This document shows, piece after piece, positions 9,323 through 22,081 of a DNA stretch of 64,000 bases (within the stretch, counting starts at the first letter, position 1; every line of letters starts with the position of its first letter). The DNA is from Methylomonas rosea. Its GTDB lineage: Bacteria; Pseudomonadota; Gammaproteobacteria; Methylococcales; Methylomonadaceae. The stretch is from the NCBI RefSeq assembly GCF_024505055.1, contig NZ_JANIBL010000006.1:1-64000 (forward strand). Reading direction: 5' to 3'. Under the pieces are notes generated by a model. The model saw only the letters and a program-made list of their open reading frames with translations, ran no database searches and had not been told where the DNA came from. A program made the translations under genes and the position numbers.

Positions 9323-9472
9323 TCGACTTTTGCTCCCCGGATCACTTGGCAAAAAAGGAGAGATTTTACAGATAAGTATTTGCCGTGGGAATTTTTTGAC
9401 CGGCTTACACCTCGTCCGCCCGTGCCCATCAGGATTCGGTGCGCCCCATAACTAAAACAAATGCAGCAAGTT

Positions 9473-12400
9473 TTAGCTGAGCAAAGCTTCGAAACCGTCT
9501 AATGGCAGGGGTTTACTGTAGAAATAACCTTGAAACGTATGACAGCCGTGTTTTTCCAAAAAACAACGTTGCTCCTCGGTTTCCACCCCTTCAGCTATCA
9601 CATCCAAGCCCAGATTATTTGCCATGGCGATAATAGTTTGCACTATCACGGTATCGTCGGGATCGACGGAAATATCCCGCACAAAGCTTTGATCAATCTT
9701 CAATTGATCGATAGGCAGCTTCCTGAGATTAGATAGCGACGAATTCCCGGTACCGAAGTCGTCCATCGAAAACCGCACGCCAATTTCCCGTAGCGCATGC
9801 ATTTTGCGGATAGTCTCATCAATATCGTCAAGTACCAGACTTTCAGTCAGCTCCAATTTCAAGCGATTAGGATTGATGTCGCTCTCCTGAATGATTTGCC
9901 GGACAACGTCGACGAAATCAGTTTGCCTAAACTGCCGAGCGCTGACATTAGCGGCCAATTGTAAATACTGGGTGCGCGCGCTGCTTTCCCAACTCTTCAG
10001 CTGGCGGCAAACGGTTTCCAATACCCACCGCCCTATCGGCACTATCAGACCGATATCCTCGGCCAGCGGAATAAACTCGGCGGGCGAAATCAAGCCGCGC
10101 TCCGGGTGTTGAAAGCGGATCAAGACTTCCGCACCGATAATATCCAGACTATGCGATACCTGCGGCTGGTAGTGCAATTGGAATTGCTTATTCGCCAAAG
10201 CGCCGTGTAAATCCGCCTCCAATTTGACCCGTGCATTGATGCTGGCCTGCATCGCCGGATCGAAAAAACGTATGGTATTTCGTCCGGCTTTTTTTGCCTG
10301 ATACATGGCGATATCGGCTTGTTTGAGTAAGCTTTCAATGTCCGACTCATGGTCGTTGAATAGCACTGCGCCGATACTGGGCGAGTTGCGATATTCATGA
10401 TCGACAAGCCGATAGGGCTGCGTCAAAGTGCTAAGAATTTTAGTGGCTACAAATTCGGTTTGTGCTACCGCATCACGCACGTCATTGCTCAAATCAGTCA
10501 ACATCACGACAAATTCGTCGCCGCCCAGACGCGAAACAGTATCACCTTCGCGTACGCAAGCCACCAAGCGTTGCGCCACCAATTGCAACAATAAATCGCC
10601 CATGTCGTGACCGAGAGTGTCATTTAGGGTTTTGAAATTATCCAGATCAATAAACAAGATAGCGCCCTCCCGTCCGCTGCGCGCACCGGCTATCAGCGCT
10701 CGCTTCAAGCGATCCTGCAACAGTCGGCGATTCGGCAAACCGGTCAACGGATCATAAAACGCCAAACGCTCGATTTCCTCAGCCGCCGCTTTGATCGAAG
10801 TAATATCCACAAACGTGGCGACATAATTTTTGACGCACCCCTCCTGGTCCTTTACCGTGCTGATGGCCAAATGGATTGGAAAAACCGTGCCGTCCTTGCG
10901 CTTACTGCAAATCTCGCCTTCCCAGGCGCCTGAGTTCTCAACCCTTTCCCACATTTCCGCGTAATAGCCTACGCCTTGCAAATCCAATTCCAGTACTCGC
11001 GGATTCTTGCCTACGACTTCCTCGCTCAGGTAACCGGTAATCCGGGTAAAAGCCTGGTTTACGCGCAAAATCAGGCGATTCGCATCCAACACCACTATGC
11101 CTTCCTGCGACTCGAAGGCAGTAGCGGCGATCCGCAACTCCGCGTCCAACAACTGTTGCTGCTTGAGCGCTTGCTCTAATCGACACTTCTGCGCCAAGCC
11201 CTCCGGCAAGGTCATCGCCAACATCCTGGCGATGTCGATTTGCACATGCGACCAAGGTTCGCTACGGCCATGCCACAATTCCGTCCACATTTCAAATGAC
11301 TTGCGTGGAGTAAGTTGGTAGTTCCCGCTCTGATCTCTCACCAAGCCTTTCTCGGCCCTGCCCGCCCACTTTACGGTGCGCGGTTTTTCCTGCCGTAACC
11401 AAACAATGCAGTTGCGCATATCGCCGGACAGCGGCGTGGTGAGTATTCCGGAGGCTATAGCCTGATATTTTTCGGCCGGCGGAAAATCATTCGCAAGATG
11501 ATCGGAACTAAAACTTTGACCACTGGCTTGTTTGCACAGCCAGAGCAATAGCGCCCTTAGGTCGGCGGACTTCAGCGTTTCGCCATAAACATGCCGCTTG
11601 CCTTCCACAATCGCCACAATCCCGCTAGCGTCCAGCAAGGCCATCAATTGCGGCAGTAAGCGCTTCAGTACCGCTTGCTCATGATCGATAAAAATATAAT
11701 TCAGCAACTCGCCAATCACATGGTTAGCGTTGGCGACGCAGGTGTATTGCTCCAGCGCCTCAATCGACGACAATTTCGACGACACCATGCGGCTTATAAA
11801 GGTTAGCGCTTCCCGCTGAGCAATCGACACGCGTTTTGCCGTGAAATGATGGCAGGCTACCAATCCCCATAATCGACCGTTTTGCAGCAAGGAAATCACC
11901 ATCGAACCCTGTACACCGATGTTGCGCAAATACTGGATATGTATCGGCGACAGACAGCGCAGTGCCGAATAAGTCATATCCAAAGACTTTTCGGTAACGG
12001 GATTGACGGCAGGTAAAATGGCGACGGGCTCGGCATCAATATCGGCAACCAAACGCACCAAATTAGCGGTATAAAGCCGTCGTGCTTGCGCCGGAATATC
12101 GCTGGCCGGAAAGTGCAGCCCCAGATAGGACGGCGCATGGTCCACGCTGTTCTGGCTGATCACTTGCCCGTTCCAATTGGAATCGAATCGATAGATCATC
12201 ACGCTATCGTAGCCGCTCATCCGCCGCACCAACATGGCGACATCGTCGAAATAACGTGAAAAATCGCTATTCGAATCGTAACGCAGCAGAGACTCCTGCA
12301 TCTGCATCAGCAATTCCGACAATCGCCCTTCTTGGTCGGCGTCGCGATCAGGCACAAGTTCCAGTACATATTGTCCGTCACTGACGTAGACATGGGCCTG

Positions 12401-12721
12401 TAGATCAAGGGGGGCTTGACGTTGAGGAATGCTGAGTTTGCTGGCGGCTGTATTTTTACTCTGCGCCACTTGGAACATTTGCTGGATTTGCCCGGCAATT
12501 TTATCGCCGACCAAGGCTTGCAGCGGTTTGCCGCACACATCGCCGGTCAATTCGGCAAAAAACTCGCTGAAGTTGGCGCTTGCCTGCAATACCGTGTAAG
12601 GATGATCGGCGCTCAGTACCAACAAGGCGCCATGAGGCTGGATCTGCCCGATCTGGTGAATAGGCTCGGACGCGCACTTTTCCAGCGCCTGTTGCATGAC
12701 CTGCTGATCGACGTCACCCAT
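9473..12721 (-). CDS. bphP: Bacteriophytochrome with PAS, GGDEF and EAL output
   Basis: 1082 aa. N-terminal PAS with the biliverdin-attachment Cys16 followed by [19 protein letters not shown] with [14 protein letters not shown] and [16 protein letters not shown]; a PHY region; a PAS near 545-660; GGDEF (RLGGDEF near 729) and EAL (the first motif reads EVL near 865, with DDFGTG and IAEGVET intact). So red/far-red light should control c-di-GMP synthesis, breakdown or both. It follows the heme oxygenase gene by 24 nt, which supplies its biliverdin. Whether cyclase or phosphodiesterase activity dominates cannot be read from sequence, but both active-site sets look intact. Confidence 0.92.
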   Translation of the reverse strand: MGDVDQQVMQQALEKCASEPIHQIGQIQPHGALLVLSADHPYTVLQASANFSEFFAELTGDVCGKPLQALVGDKIAGQIQQMFQVAQSKNTAASKLSIPQRQAPLDLQAHVYVSDGQYVLELVPDRDADQEGRLSELLMQMQESLLRYDSNSDFSRYFDDVAMLVRRMSGYDSVMIYRFDSNWNGQVISQNSVDHAPSYLGLHFPASDIPAQARRLYTANLVRLVADIDAEPVAILPAVNPVTEKSLDMTYSALRCLSPIHIQYLRNIGVQGSMVISLLQNGRLWGLVACHHFTAKRVSIAQREALTFISRMVSSKLSSIEALEQYTCVANANHVIGELLNYIFIDHEQAVLKRLLPQLMALLDASGIVAIVEGKRHVYGETLKSADLRALLLWLCKQASGQSFSSDHLANDFPPAEKYQAIASGILTTPLSGDMRNCIVWLRQEKPRTVKWAGRAEKGLVRDQSGNYQLTPRKSFEMWTELWHGRSEPWSHVQIDIARMLAMTLPEGLAQKCRLEQALKQQQLLDAELRIAATAFESQEGIVVLDANRLILRVNQAFTRITGYLSEEVVGKNPRVLELDLQGVGYYAEMWERVENSGAWEGEICSKRKDGTVFPIHLAISTVKDQEGCVKNYVATFVDITSIKAAAEEIERLAFYDPLTGLPNRRLLQDRLKRALIAGARSGREGAILFIDLDNFKTLNDTLGHDMGDLLLQLVAQRLVACVREGDTVSRLGGDEFVVMLTDLSNDVRDAVAQTEFVATKILSTLTQPYRLVDHEYRNSPSIGAVLFNDHESDIESLLKQADIAMYQAKKAGRNTIRFFDPAMQASINARVKLEADLHGALANKQFQLHYQPQVSHSLDIIGAEVLIRFQHPERGLISPAEFIPLAEDIGLIVPIGRWVLETVCRQLKSWESSARTQYLQLAANVSARQFRQTDFVDVVRQIIQESDINPNRLKLELTESLVLDDIDETIRKMHALREIGVRFSMDDFGTGNSSLSNLRKLPIDQLKIDQSFVRDISVDPDDTVIVQTIIAMANNLGLDVIAEGVETEEQRCFLEKHGCHTFQGYFYSKPLPLDGFEALLS

Positions 12722-12745
12722 TAGCCAAGGCGGAGAACATGTAAC

Positions 12746-13378
12746 TTAGGAATATTCATAGTCGTCCAGCACCTTAATAAAAAATTGAAAAGTTTGGCAT
12801 GCCGCGCGCTCGGCAGCCACACGCTGGTGAGCATCGCCGGCAATGTTTTCCGCAAACCGCAGAAAGTCTTGCCACATAAGCGCGGTGTCGTGACCATAGC
12901 CTCGGTAAAAGCAAGCACCGGCTTCGGCATTCAAACCATGATATGACTCCAGGCTACGCGAAATAAGCTGTCCACCCAGCATCGAACCCTCTATCACGTA
13001 TAAAACCCCCGTATATTCGCCGATGCTAGTCACCGACGGTGCAGGCATGCTTGGCGTTGTTTCACGTCCGCTGGCCAGCGGGTCCACCCCCAAAAAAGCC
13101 AGATCGCGGCAAATCCACGGAAGTTTGACGCGTTGAGAATAGTCTAATTGACAGTCTTTAGAAGACTGAAAGGCAATTAATCGGCCTTCCAAAGCTTGAT
13201 AGAGATGATAGTAGGCCGTTAGTAATTTTCGGTATGGATCCAACGAGTAGCCGGGCTGGGTTAGCCCGACCAGTAAACGGTGTTGATTTAAGCGCTTGTG
13301 ATAGTCGTTGGTTGCGTCTCTCAAGGCCTCGCGTACTGCCTGTTTGGAATTGTACGGCGGTGTAGCGGACGATTTCAT
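12746..13378 (-). CDS. bphO: Heme oxygenase (biliverdin-producing, bacteriophytochrome-linked)
   Basis: 210 aa from the ATG at 13378 (GGGG nine bases upstream; a TTG five codons earlier is possible). The proximal heme ligand is probably His27 in DYHKRL, and the distal helix reads GVLYVIEGSMLGGQLISR, the family signature. The enzyme opens heme to biliverdin, CO and iron. It is directly upstream of the bacteriophytochrome gene (24-nt gap), the classic bphO-bphP pair. Its product would also release iron from heme, but the location argues for a role in making chromophore. Confidence 0.92.
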   Translation of the reverse strand: MKSSATPPYNSKQAVREALRDATNDYHKRLNQHRLLVGLTQPGYSLDPYRKLLTAYYHLYQALEGRLIAFQSSKDCQLDYSQRVKLPWICRDLAFLGVDPLASGRETTPSMPAPSVTSIGEYTGVLYVIEGSMLGGQLISRSLESYHGLNAEAGACFYRGYGHDTALMWQDFLRFAENIAGDAHQRVAAERAACQTFQFFIKVLDDYEYS

Positions 13379-13496
13379 TCGGAGCCCCGGCAAACCCTAT
13401 TTAGTAAAAAACGGCACGGAATGGGAATATACCAACAATTCAGCGGAAGGCCAGATACGTCGCTGATAGCGGGAGCGTCAATATTTGCGGGCCGGA

Positions 13497-16268
13497 CTAA
13501 CACTTGGGCAAACGCCGACTCCAGGCCATAAACTCTTCTATCGGCACCGGCTTGCTGAACAAAAACCCCTGACAGGCATGGCAGCCATGCTGTTCGAGAA
13601 ACAAGCGCTGCGCGTCGGTTTCGACCCCTTCGGCAATCACCTCTATCCCCAAATTATGGGCCATGCCGATGATGGTTTGCACGATCACCGCATCGCTGGT
13701 CTTGACGCCGATGTTATGCACGAAGGAGCGATCGATTTTTAACTGATCGAACGGCAACTGCGTCAGATAGGAAAACGACGAATACCCGGTACCGAAATCG
13801 TCCAAAGAAAAGCGCACGCCCATGTCCCTGAGTGCTTGCATCTTCAGGATAGTGTCGTTGATATTCTCAAGCACCAGACTTTCAGTCAGTTCCAGTTCCA
13901 GCAAGTCCGGGTTGACCCCGTTATTATCCAGCGCCCGCCGCACCTGTTCGACAAAATCCGCCGCTCTAAACTGGCGCGCACTGACATTAATAGCCAGCCG
14001 AAACTGCCGCCAATTTTCACTCCCCTCCCACAGTTTCAGTTGCGCGCAGGCCGCTTCCACTACACACTGACCAATCGGCAGAATCAAACTGGTTTTTTCC
14101 GCTAAGGCAATAAACTCCAACGGCGACACCAATCCGCGTTCCGGATGCTGCCAACGCAACAGCACTTCGGCGCCCACCACTTGATGATTTCGATACATCT
14201 GCGGTTGAAAATACAGCTTGAACTGATTATGGGCCAGCGCAAGGCGCAAATCTTTTTCCAACTCGGCACGGGCAGTCGCCAGCGCCTGCATGCTCGGATC
14301 GAAGAAACGCACAGTATTGCGCCCGGCTACCTTGGCTTGATACATGGCAAGATCGGCATGCCGGAGTAGCTCTTCGGCAAGCTCTTGATCGCGGTACAAA
14401 CGAATACCGATACTGGCCGAACAATGGAATTCGTAGCCGCTCAAGTCGTAGGGATGAGCCAGCGCTTCCAGCAGTTTTTCGCCGACTTGTTTGGTCTGCA
14501 TTGCTGCAAGCTCGGCATCGGCGCTCAAATCCGCCAGCAACACCAAAAACTCATCGCCGCCCAGGCGTCCGACGATGTCGCACTCGCGCACGGTAGCGCG
14601 TAACCGCCGCGCCACTTCCACCAATAGCCGGTCGCCGTCATCATGACCGCGCGTGTCGTTAAGCGTCTTGAAATTATCCAGGTCCAAAAACAGAATAGCG
14701 CCATACAAACCGTTGCGGGCGCCGGCAACCAGTTCCTGAGCCAAGCGATCTTGCAGCAAACGCCGGTTAGGTAAATGGGTTAAAGGATCGTAATAGGCCA
14801 ATCGGTGGATTTCCGCCACCGCATCCTTGTTCTCGGTAATATCTGAAAATGTACCAACGTAATGCGTAATGCGGCCATCGGGTGCGACCACGGCGGCAAT
14901 GGTCAGCCATTCGGCGACGATCAGGCCATTCTTGCGGCGATTCCAGATTTCACCTTGCCAGTGGCCGGTTTCCTGCAATGAGGACCACATACCGGCAAAG
15001 AATCCCTTGTCGTGCCGCCCGGAGTTGAGCATTTGTGGCGTTTGACCCAGCACTTCGTCGGCCTTGTAGCCGGTCAGCGCGGTAAAGGCCCGATTCACGC
15101 GCAGGATCACCGCGTCCGGGGAGGTGACGATCATCGCCGACTGTGATTCGAAGGCAATGGCGCTGACCCGCAGCATTTCTTCCGCCTGTTTGCGTTCGCT
15201 GATGTCCCGGATAATAGCGATACCGCCAGCAATCTTGCCGGCTCCATCTCGGGACGGCGCACAAGTCATATCTATCCATATGCCGGCCGCATTCGGCGAG
15301 GGTTTGTACTCGCCTTCATAAACCACCTTTTCGCCTTGCAGCGCCCGCTGTAAGGCCGCGAGTATCGCGGGGTCCTTAAAACCTTTAATATCCAGTCCGA
15401 CGATAGCCTCGACGCTATTCTGCAAAATATCGGCGAACGGCTCATTGCAGTACGTGACCACCAGATCGGTATCGTAATGAAAAATACCGATGGGCGAATG
15501 TTTCAGCAGCAAGCGATAGCGTTGCTCGCTGGTCCGCATGGTTTCCTCGCGTTCAGCGGCATCCAGATGCAGCACAATATTCTCGGTGATGCTTCGATTG
15601 ATACGCCGTAAGCTGACCACCATGAAGCATAGGTATAAAAACCCCGCCATGCTCATAGCCATAAACAAACCATTGCCGGACACGAACAAGCGAATAATGA
15701 GGGGCAGCAGCGAGGTCACGGAAAATAGCACCGCGCTGGGCAGATCGGCGGAAAATGCCACTACACCGCCGGCAGACAAACCCGCCAGCATAAAAACCAG
15801 AAAGAGTTGATGTTGCGAGCTATTGGCCGGGAACATCAGAAAACCGGCCGCCCCCCACACCAGACCCACGGCCAGTACCCCGATGCGAAACCTTTTCAAC
15901 CAAAATCGCGTGCCAGCGCCCACTTCCGGGGCGGCAGACCGATAAGCCTTGACCAGCAAGGTGCGGGAAACCGCCACCAACACAATCAGCGTAAGCCAAG
16001 TAAGCACCACGGAAGCCGCGATCATGTCGCGCTGCATATAGGCCAGAATCAGCGCCAGTAGCGTGCTGCTAATCAATGACGTATTACTTGCCGCAAACAG
16101 CTGGCTTAGCTGTGCCGCTTGGATTGCTGCCTGTGTGTTCGGGTTACTGATCACGTATGATTTAGCGGCCGGATGCTGACTAACGACTGAAGTGGGTTTG
16201 GAACGACTACCGGTAAGCGTTTTGGATTGTACGCTAACCGGATTAACTGGCAATGCTGTTTTTCTCAT
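13497..16268 (-). CDS. Membrane-anchored PAS-PAS-GGDEF-EAL protein
   Basis: 923 aa from the ATG at 16268; the open frame runs 53 codons further but those residues look non-coding (Arg/Cys-rich). Residues about 60-225 hold roughly six hydrophobic segments forming a membrane sensor, then two PAS domains, GGDEF (RLGGDEF near 569) and EAL (first motif EVL, DDFGTGYSS, IAEGVET). Both c-di-GMP active sites appear intact. It is on the same strand as the bphO-bphP pair, 118 nt upstream of bphO, so joint transcription is possible. The C-terminal half is very similar to that of the bacteriophytochrome and of the protein at 59680, suggesting paralogous output modules. Confidence 0.88.
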   Translation of the reverse strand: MRKTALPVNPVSVQSKTLTGSRSKPTSVVSQHPAAKSYVISNPNTQAAIQAAQLSQLFAASNTSLISSTLLALILAYMQRDMIAASVVLTWLTLIVLVAVSRTLLVKAYRSAAPEVGAGTRFWLKRFRIGVLAVGLVWGAAGFLMFPANSSQHQLFLVFMLAGLSAGGVVAFSADLPSAVLFSVTSLLPLIIRLFVSGNGLFMAMSMAGFLYLCFMVVSLRRINRSITENIVLHLDAAEREETMRTSEQRYRLLLKHSPIGIFHYDTDLVVTYCNEPFADILQNSVEAIVGLDIKGFKDPAILAALQRALQGEKVVYEGEYKPSPNAAGIWIDMTCAPSRDGAGKIAGGIAIIRDISERKQAEEMLRVSAIAFESQSAMIVTSPDAVILRVNRAFTALTGYKADEVLGQTPQMLNSGRHDKGFFAGMWSSLQETGHWQGEIWNRRKNGLIVAEWLTIAAVVAPDGRITHYVGTFSDITENKDAVAEIHRLAYYDPLTHLPNRRLLQDRLAQELVAGARNGLYGAILFLDLDNFKTLNDTRGHDDGDRLLVEVARRLRATVRECDIVGRLGGDEFLVLLADLSADAELAAMQTKQVGEKLLEALAHPYDLSGYEFHCSASIGIRLYRDQELAEELLRHADLAMYQAKVAGRNTVRFFDPSMQALATARAELEKDLRLALAHNQFKLYFQPQMYRNHQVVGAEVLLRWQHPERGLVSPLEFIALAEKTSLILPIGQCVVEAACAQLKLWEGSENWRQFRLAINVSARQFRAADFVEQVRRALDNNGVNPDLLELELTESLVLENINDTILKMQALRDMGVRFSLDDFGTGYSSFSYLTQLPFDQLKIDRSFVHNIGVKTSDAVIVQTIIGMAHNLGIEVIAEGVETDAQRLFLEQHGCHACQGFLFSKPVPIEEFMAWSRRLPKC

Positions 16269-16587
16269 ACGTTTTTCCGAGAACGTAAGTGGATTGCTTC
16301 TTACCCTACTCCGGCAAGATATAAGCATTTTTTTATTTCGACCGCCGCGCGCCCGCTGTACACGGTGCCGATCTTTTAGCCAACAGGCAAGGCTAAAAAC
16401 GCACCAAATCAATGAAATTTTTCGCATTTTCGGAGTTTACTAGCTCACTGATTCTGCTAACCGACCCTCCTACATTAGGACCGTGACAATGCTTGAAACA
16501 TGGCTTAGCCGCCCGGGCCCTAAAAAACGTTATATCGAGTTAGGAACGGGTGAAATAAGTCCCTTACACATTAATCGGGAGTCGATC
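16269..16587. other. Divergent intergenic region, 319 nt
   Basis: Lies between the start of the PAS-GGDEF-EAL gene and a secreted-protein gene. It has an AT-rich patch at 16320-16340 and a GGGAG ribosome site just before 16588. I see no motif strong enough to call a promoter. Confidence 0.4.
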
Positions 16588-17109
16588 ATGACCACAACAA
16601 CTAACTCTAAGATTTTGCAACACTGTGCGACATTGGGCTTTTTAGCTTGTCTCGTTAGCCCGTTTAGTCAGGCCGGCCCTTTGGGGCTAGGTTCCAAAGG
16701 GCCGCCACGCTCGCAAGTGATTGCGTGCGGCATACACTTTTCATCTGGAGAGCATCCCGTCTCAGTGCGCTGCCCTCTGACGACGGCTTGCAAAGGCACC
16801 CCTGATCCGGACGTATCCTTAGCGGTTAGCTGGGATGTATTGCGTTGGGATAACAATCAAGTCGTAGCAGGCCCGAACCAAGGCTGTGCGGTTAATCTGA
16901 ATCTTTCTGCGATTCCGATGCAACCCGACGCTTGCGCGGCGGAAGTCGCCGCGACATTTACAGATAATCCGGATTGTGAGAACGCTGGGCTGATAGCTAT
17001 TGTAAAACCGGCAATAACCGGACCTTACATTGACATTTATTACGATCCGCAAAACCCGGGCGAGATGTCTATCCCCGGACCGGCGAGCACCGGCACCCTG
17101 GTAAAATAA
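16588..17109 (+). CDS. Secreted cysteine-containing protein of unknown function
   Basis: 173 aa. I start at the ATG at 16588 because GGGAG precedes it by seven bases; a frame from 16483 adds residues that would hide the signal peptide. Residues about 1-29 form a signal peptide (hydrophobic core LGFLACLVSPF, cleavage after FSQA). The mature protein has seven cysteines that could form disulfides, and ends in a Pro/Gly-rich tail GPASTGTLVK. No family recognised. It stands alone. Confidence 0.6.
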   Translation: MTTTTNSKILQHCATLGFLACLVSPFSQAGPLGLGSKGPPRSQVIACGIHFSSGEHPVSVRCPLTTACKGTPDPDVSLAVSWDVLRWDNNQVVAGPNQGCAVNLNLSAIPMQPDACAAEVAATFTDNPDCENAGLIAIVKPAITGPYIDIYYDPQNPGEMSIPGPASTGTLVK

Positions 17110-17523
17110 TCGATCCGGCCATACGGAAGCCTGTTGGCTTGGTTAATTTCCCCCTAAGCCAAGCCAATCGGCGACCATTACAGCGGGAAACCCTCTGGTA
17201 ACTTTGACTGACAATTGCGAGTAATCCCAAGAATACCGAAAGGGCAGTAAACCCAATAAATTACCTGATTAGCAAGCTGCTTCTGCTGAATACCTCGTAT
17301 ATCCTCAAAATCGTCAGATCGGTATACCTTCTGTGGCACATAAGGAATGCCGAAATCCACACCGCATAGACAGCTGGAAGCTGAATCACGAGCAATTATT
17401 TCAATCCGGCTATTGAAACTTCCAAAGCCACACCCAACTGTGAAGGAAACTTTGCAGCCGTTTTGAAGTCTTTGCCAATGCCGGTAGTTTGCCGGGTTAC
17501 ATGCTCACGATAGGAGTTATTAG
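17110..17523. other. Intergenic region with a start-less open frame
   Basis: 414 nt. On the minus strand a frame is open for about 110 codons from a TGA near 17509 to a stop at 17178, without ATG; the only plausible start is an internal GTG at 17360 with no ribosome site. Its translation looks protein-like (for example GSFNSRIEIIARDSASS, then DFGIPYVPQKVYRSDDFED). It may be a gene remnant. An AGGAG before 17524 belongs to the next gene. Confidence 0.35.
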
Positions 17524-18174
17524 ATGAATTCACAGGAACGCAACCAGCTCAGTCAATTTCTGAGTCAACTGAACGAAGTAAGGCTTCCGAACAAGGATGC
17601 CGAAGCCGAAGCGCTGATCAGTGATGCGGTTGCAAAACAACCGGATGCCGCTTATCTGTTGGTCCAACGCGCCTTGTTGCAAGATCAAGCTTTATCTGCG
17701 GCTAAAGCGCAAATCGCCGAGTTGCAGAATCAATTGCAAGCGGGTGCAAGCTCACAACGTAGCGGCTTTCTGGGCAGCGATCCGTGGGCTCAACCCGCCA
17801 ACAATAATACTGCGGTGCCCGGTGTAGGCAATTATCAAGTGCCGAGGGGTGCTGCTCCCGCGCAATCGCCCGGCTTTTTCGGTGGTGGTGGCGGCAGTTT
17901 TCTGGGCAATGTCGCGACCACGGCAGCCGGTGTCGTAGCCGGTTCGTTTTTGTTCCAAGGTATAGAAAGTTTGATGGGACATCACGGCTCTAGCCCTTGG
18001 GGCCAGCAAGCAATGGGCGAGCACACCGGCGCTCAGGAACAAACAGTGGTCAACAATTACTACGGCGACGACGCAATCCAGCAAGCCAACTTGGACAACA
18101 GTCCAGACGATTTTTCACTTAGCGACGCAGACTACAGCATTCCGGACGAAAGCGACGATTCCGACTGGATTTAA
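17524..18174 (+). CDS. DUF2076 family protein
   Basis: 216 aa. The N-terminal 75 residues form the conserved helical DUF2076 part (MNSQERNQLSQFL, then AEALISDAVAKQPDAAYLLVQRALLQDQAL), followed by a glycine-rich middle with GFFGGGGGSFLGNVATTAAGVVAGSFLFQGIESL, a possible membrane-associating segment, and an acidic tail ending SDDSDWI. The family is widespread in proteobacteria and is sometimes called a periplasmic ligand-binding sensor, but no function is firmly known. There is no classical signal peptide. A strong terminator follows at 18196. Confidence 0.88.
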   Translation: MNSQERNQLSQFLSQLNEVRLPNKDAEAEALISDAVAKQPDAAYLLVQRALLQDQALSAAKAQIAELQNQLQAGASSQRSGFLGSDPWAQPANNNTAVPGVGNYQVPRGAAPAQSPGFFGGGGGSFLGNVATTAAGVVAGSFLFQGIESLMGHHGSSPWGQQAMGEHTGAQEQTVVNNYYGDDAIQQANLDNSPDDFSLSDADYSIPDESDDSDWI

Positions 18175-18195
18175 TCCACTTCGACTTCCCCCTCA

Positions 18196-18228
18196 GGGCA
18201 ATCCGTTCCTTGGATTGCCCTTTTTTTT
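18196..18228 (+). terminator. Rho-independent terminator after DUF2076 gene
   Basis: Perfect 9-bp stem GGGCAATCC / GGATTGCCC with a 7-base loop, followed by eight T. This is the clearest intrinsic terminator in the window. Confidence 0.93.
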
Positions 18229-18380
18229 GCCCTACGCCGATGATGGCCGATGGCACCTTCGGCAAAAGTTGAAGTAATTGCTGATCGAAGAAAACCCATT
18301 TTACAAACAGCGCTAAGTGGTTTGCGCAAGGCACCCAAATGACCCGATCTCGGTCAAATTGAGCGCCGTGCACGCTTAGG

Positions 18381-20884
<2,504 letters not shown>

Positions 20885-21760
20885 ATGAACTTGCGAGATT
20901 TAAGCTATCTAGTGGCAGTAGCGGAGTTGAAAAATTTCAGTCAAGCGGCAGAGCATTGCTCGATTAGTCAGCCTACTTTGAGCACGCAGATCAAAAAACT
21001 CGAGGATTATTTAGGCGTGGACTTGTTCCTGCGCGAGAAAAACGCAGTGGAAACCACCGAAATTTGCCGGGAAATTTTGCCGTTCGCCCGCCGCATACTT
21101 GACGATGCTCGCTCCATTCGCCAAATCGCCGCCCACGCCAGCGATCGGCAGCGTAACATGCTGTCCTTGGGAGCGTTTCCTTCGCTGGCAAGTTACGTAC
21201 TGCCGGAATACGTATTTCGCATCAAGCAGCATTATCCTGATCTAAAACTCCAGTTGGTCGAGGAAAAAACCAACGCTCTCGTTGCGTTGCTGCTCGATAA
21301 AAAATTGGATGCGGCCTTGCTGGCCTTACCTGTCGAACACGTAAGCCTGGAGTCTCGGACCTTATTCGACGATCCGTTCACCTTGGCGGTGTGCGCGGAT
21401 CATCCCCTGGCCGATCTGGAAGAAATAGACCTGAATAGGGTGGCCAAAGAAAATCTGCTGTTACTGGATGAGGGCCATTGTTTGCGGGACCAAGCGCTAA
21501 AATTGTGCAATCCTTCCCGCTTCGTGGAACACGACTTCCGGGCATCCAGTCTGGAAACCTTGCGTTTCATGGTCAAAAACGGCGTCGGCGTTACGCTGAT
21601 GCCATCCGTGGCCGTTCAGCCTGACGATCAGGACATTCGATATATCAACATTCGTCAAAGGCCCAGCCGCAAAATCGCGCTGGTGTGGATCAGGAACCAT
21701 ACCCGTGGCGAACTGCTGGAAACTCTGGCCGGACTGCTGGCTTATAAACCACTGCCCTGA
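20885..21760 (+). CDS. oxyR: Peroxide-sensing LysR regulator OxyR
   Basis: 291 aa. N-terminal winged helix (NFSQAAEHCSISQPTLSTQIKKLE) and a LysR effector domain. The two redox cysteines fall exactly at 199 and 208 (GHCLRDQALKLC), the same numbers as in E. coli OxyR, where a disulfide between them switches on the protein. So it should sense hydrogen peroxide. It is divergent from katG, its probable target, and the next genes downstream are a Fur-controlled heme locus. Confidence 0.95.
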   Translation: MNLRDLSYLVAVAELKNFSQAAEHCSISQPTLSTQIKKLEDYLGVDLFLREKNAVETTEICREILPFARRILDDARSIRQIAAHASDRQRNMLSLGAFPSLASYVLPEYVFRIKQHYPDLKLQLVEEKTNALVALLLDKKLDAALLALPVEHVSLESRTLFDDPFTLAVCADHPLADLEEIDLNRVAKENLLLLDEGHCLRDQALKLCNPSRFVEHDFRASSLETLRFMVKNGVGVTLMPSVAVQPDDQDIRYINIRQRPSRKIALVWIRNHTRGELLETLAGLLAYKPLP

Positions 21761-21946
21761 AGCTGAATTTAAACGAAATCCACACTATCAGTTGGGCAAA
21801 TGACGGCCACTTACACCGCTGCCGGCACCCCGTATTCTTATTTCTTTTACCGCAAACAAAACCCTTCTGCCGCACGCGGAACAGCATTGGCCCTGCCAAC
21901 AACTTATTCAAAAAACACCCAAACCACTAAGGCAAAATACTTTTGC

Positions 21947-21975
21947 TTGACAAGCAGATGATAATCATTATCATT
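21947..21975 (+). promoter_or_regulatory. Fur-box promoter of the heme-uptake locus
   Basis: -35 TTGACA (21947-21952), 16-base spacer, -10 TATCAT (21969-21974). A near-perfect Fur box, GATGATAATCATTATCATT (21957-21975), covers the spacer and -10, so iron-loaded Fur would block RNA polymerase. The genes that follow are for heme uptake, which fits. Confidence 0.85.
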
Positions 21976-22004
21976 TGTATCCGACAGTCATCTCTCGTGC
22001 TGTC

Positions 22005-22050
22005 ATTGCCGCACCTGCACAGCCTCCTAAGTTATCCAGTGTGCGGCAAT
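22005..22050 (+). repeat. Leader hairpin in the heme-locus 5' region
   Basis: Perfect 10-bp arms ATTGCCGCAC (22005-22014) and GTGCGGCAAT (22041-22050) with a 26-base loop, about 25 nt after the predicted transcription start and followed by TTATTTCT. It could attenuate or stabilise the messenger. Confidence 0.45.
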
Positions 22051-22081
22051 TTATTTCTAACTTATGCAACCCGAGGTCATC

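Larger units (their letters stand above)
21761..22081. other. Control region of the heme/TonB locus
   Basis: 321 nt after oxyR. It holds a -35/-10 promoter overlapped by a Fur box (21947-21975), a perfect inverted repeat in the transcribed leader (22005-22050) and a GAGG before the ATG at 22082. Nothing was seen in 21761-21940. Confidence 0.6.

Noticed and set aside
16375-16427. Longer N-terminus for the membrane PAS-GGDEF-EAL protein
   Set aside because: The extra residues are Arg/Cys-rich and unlike a protein start; the ATG at 16268 is preferred.
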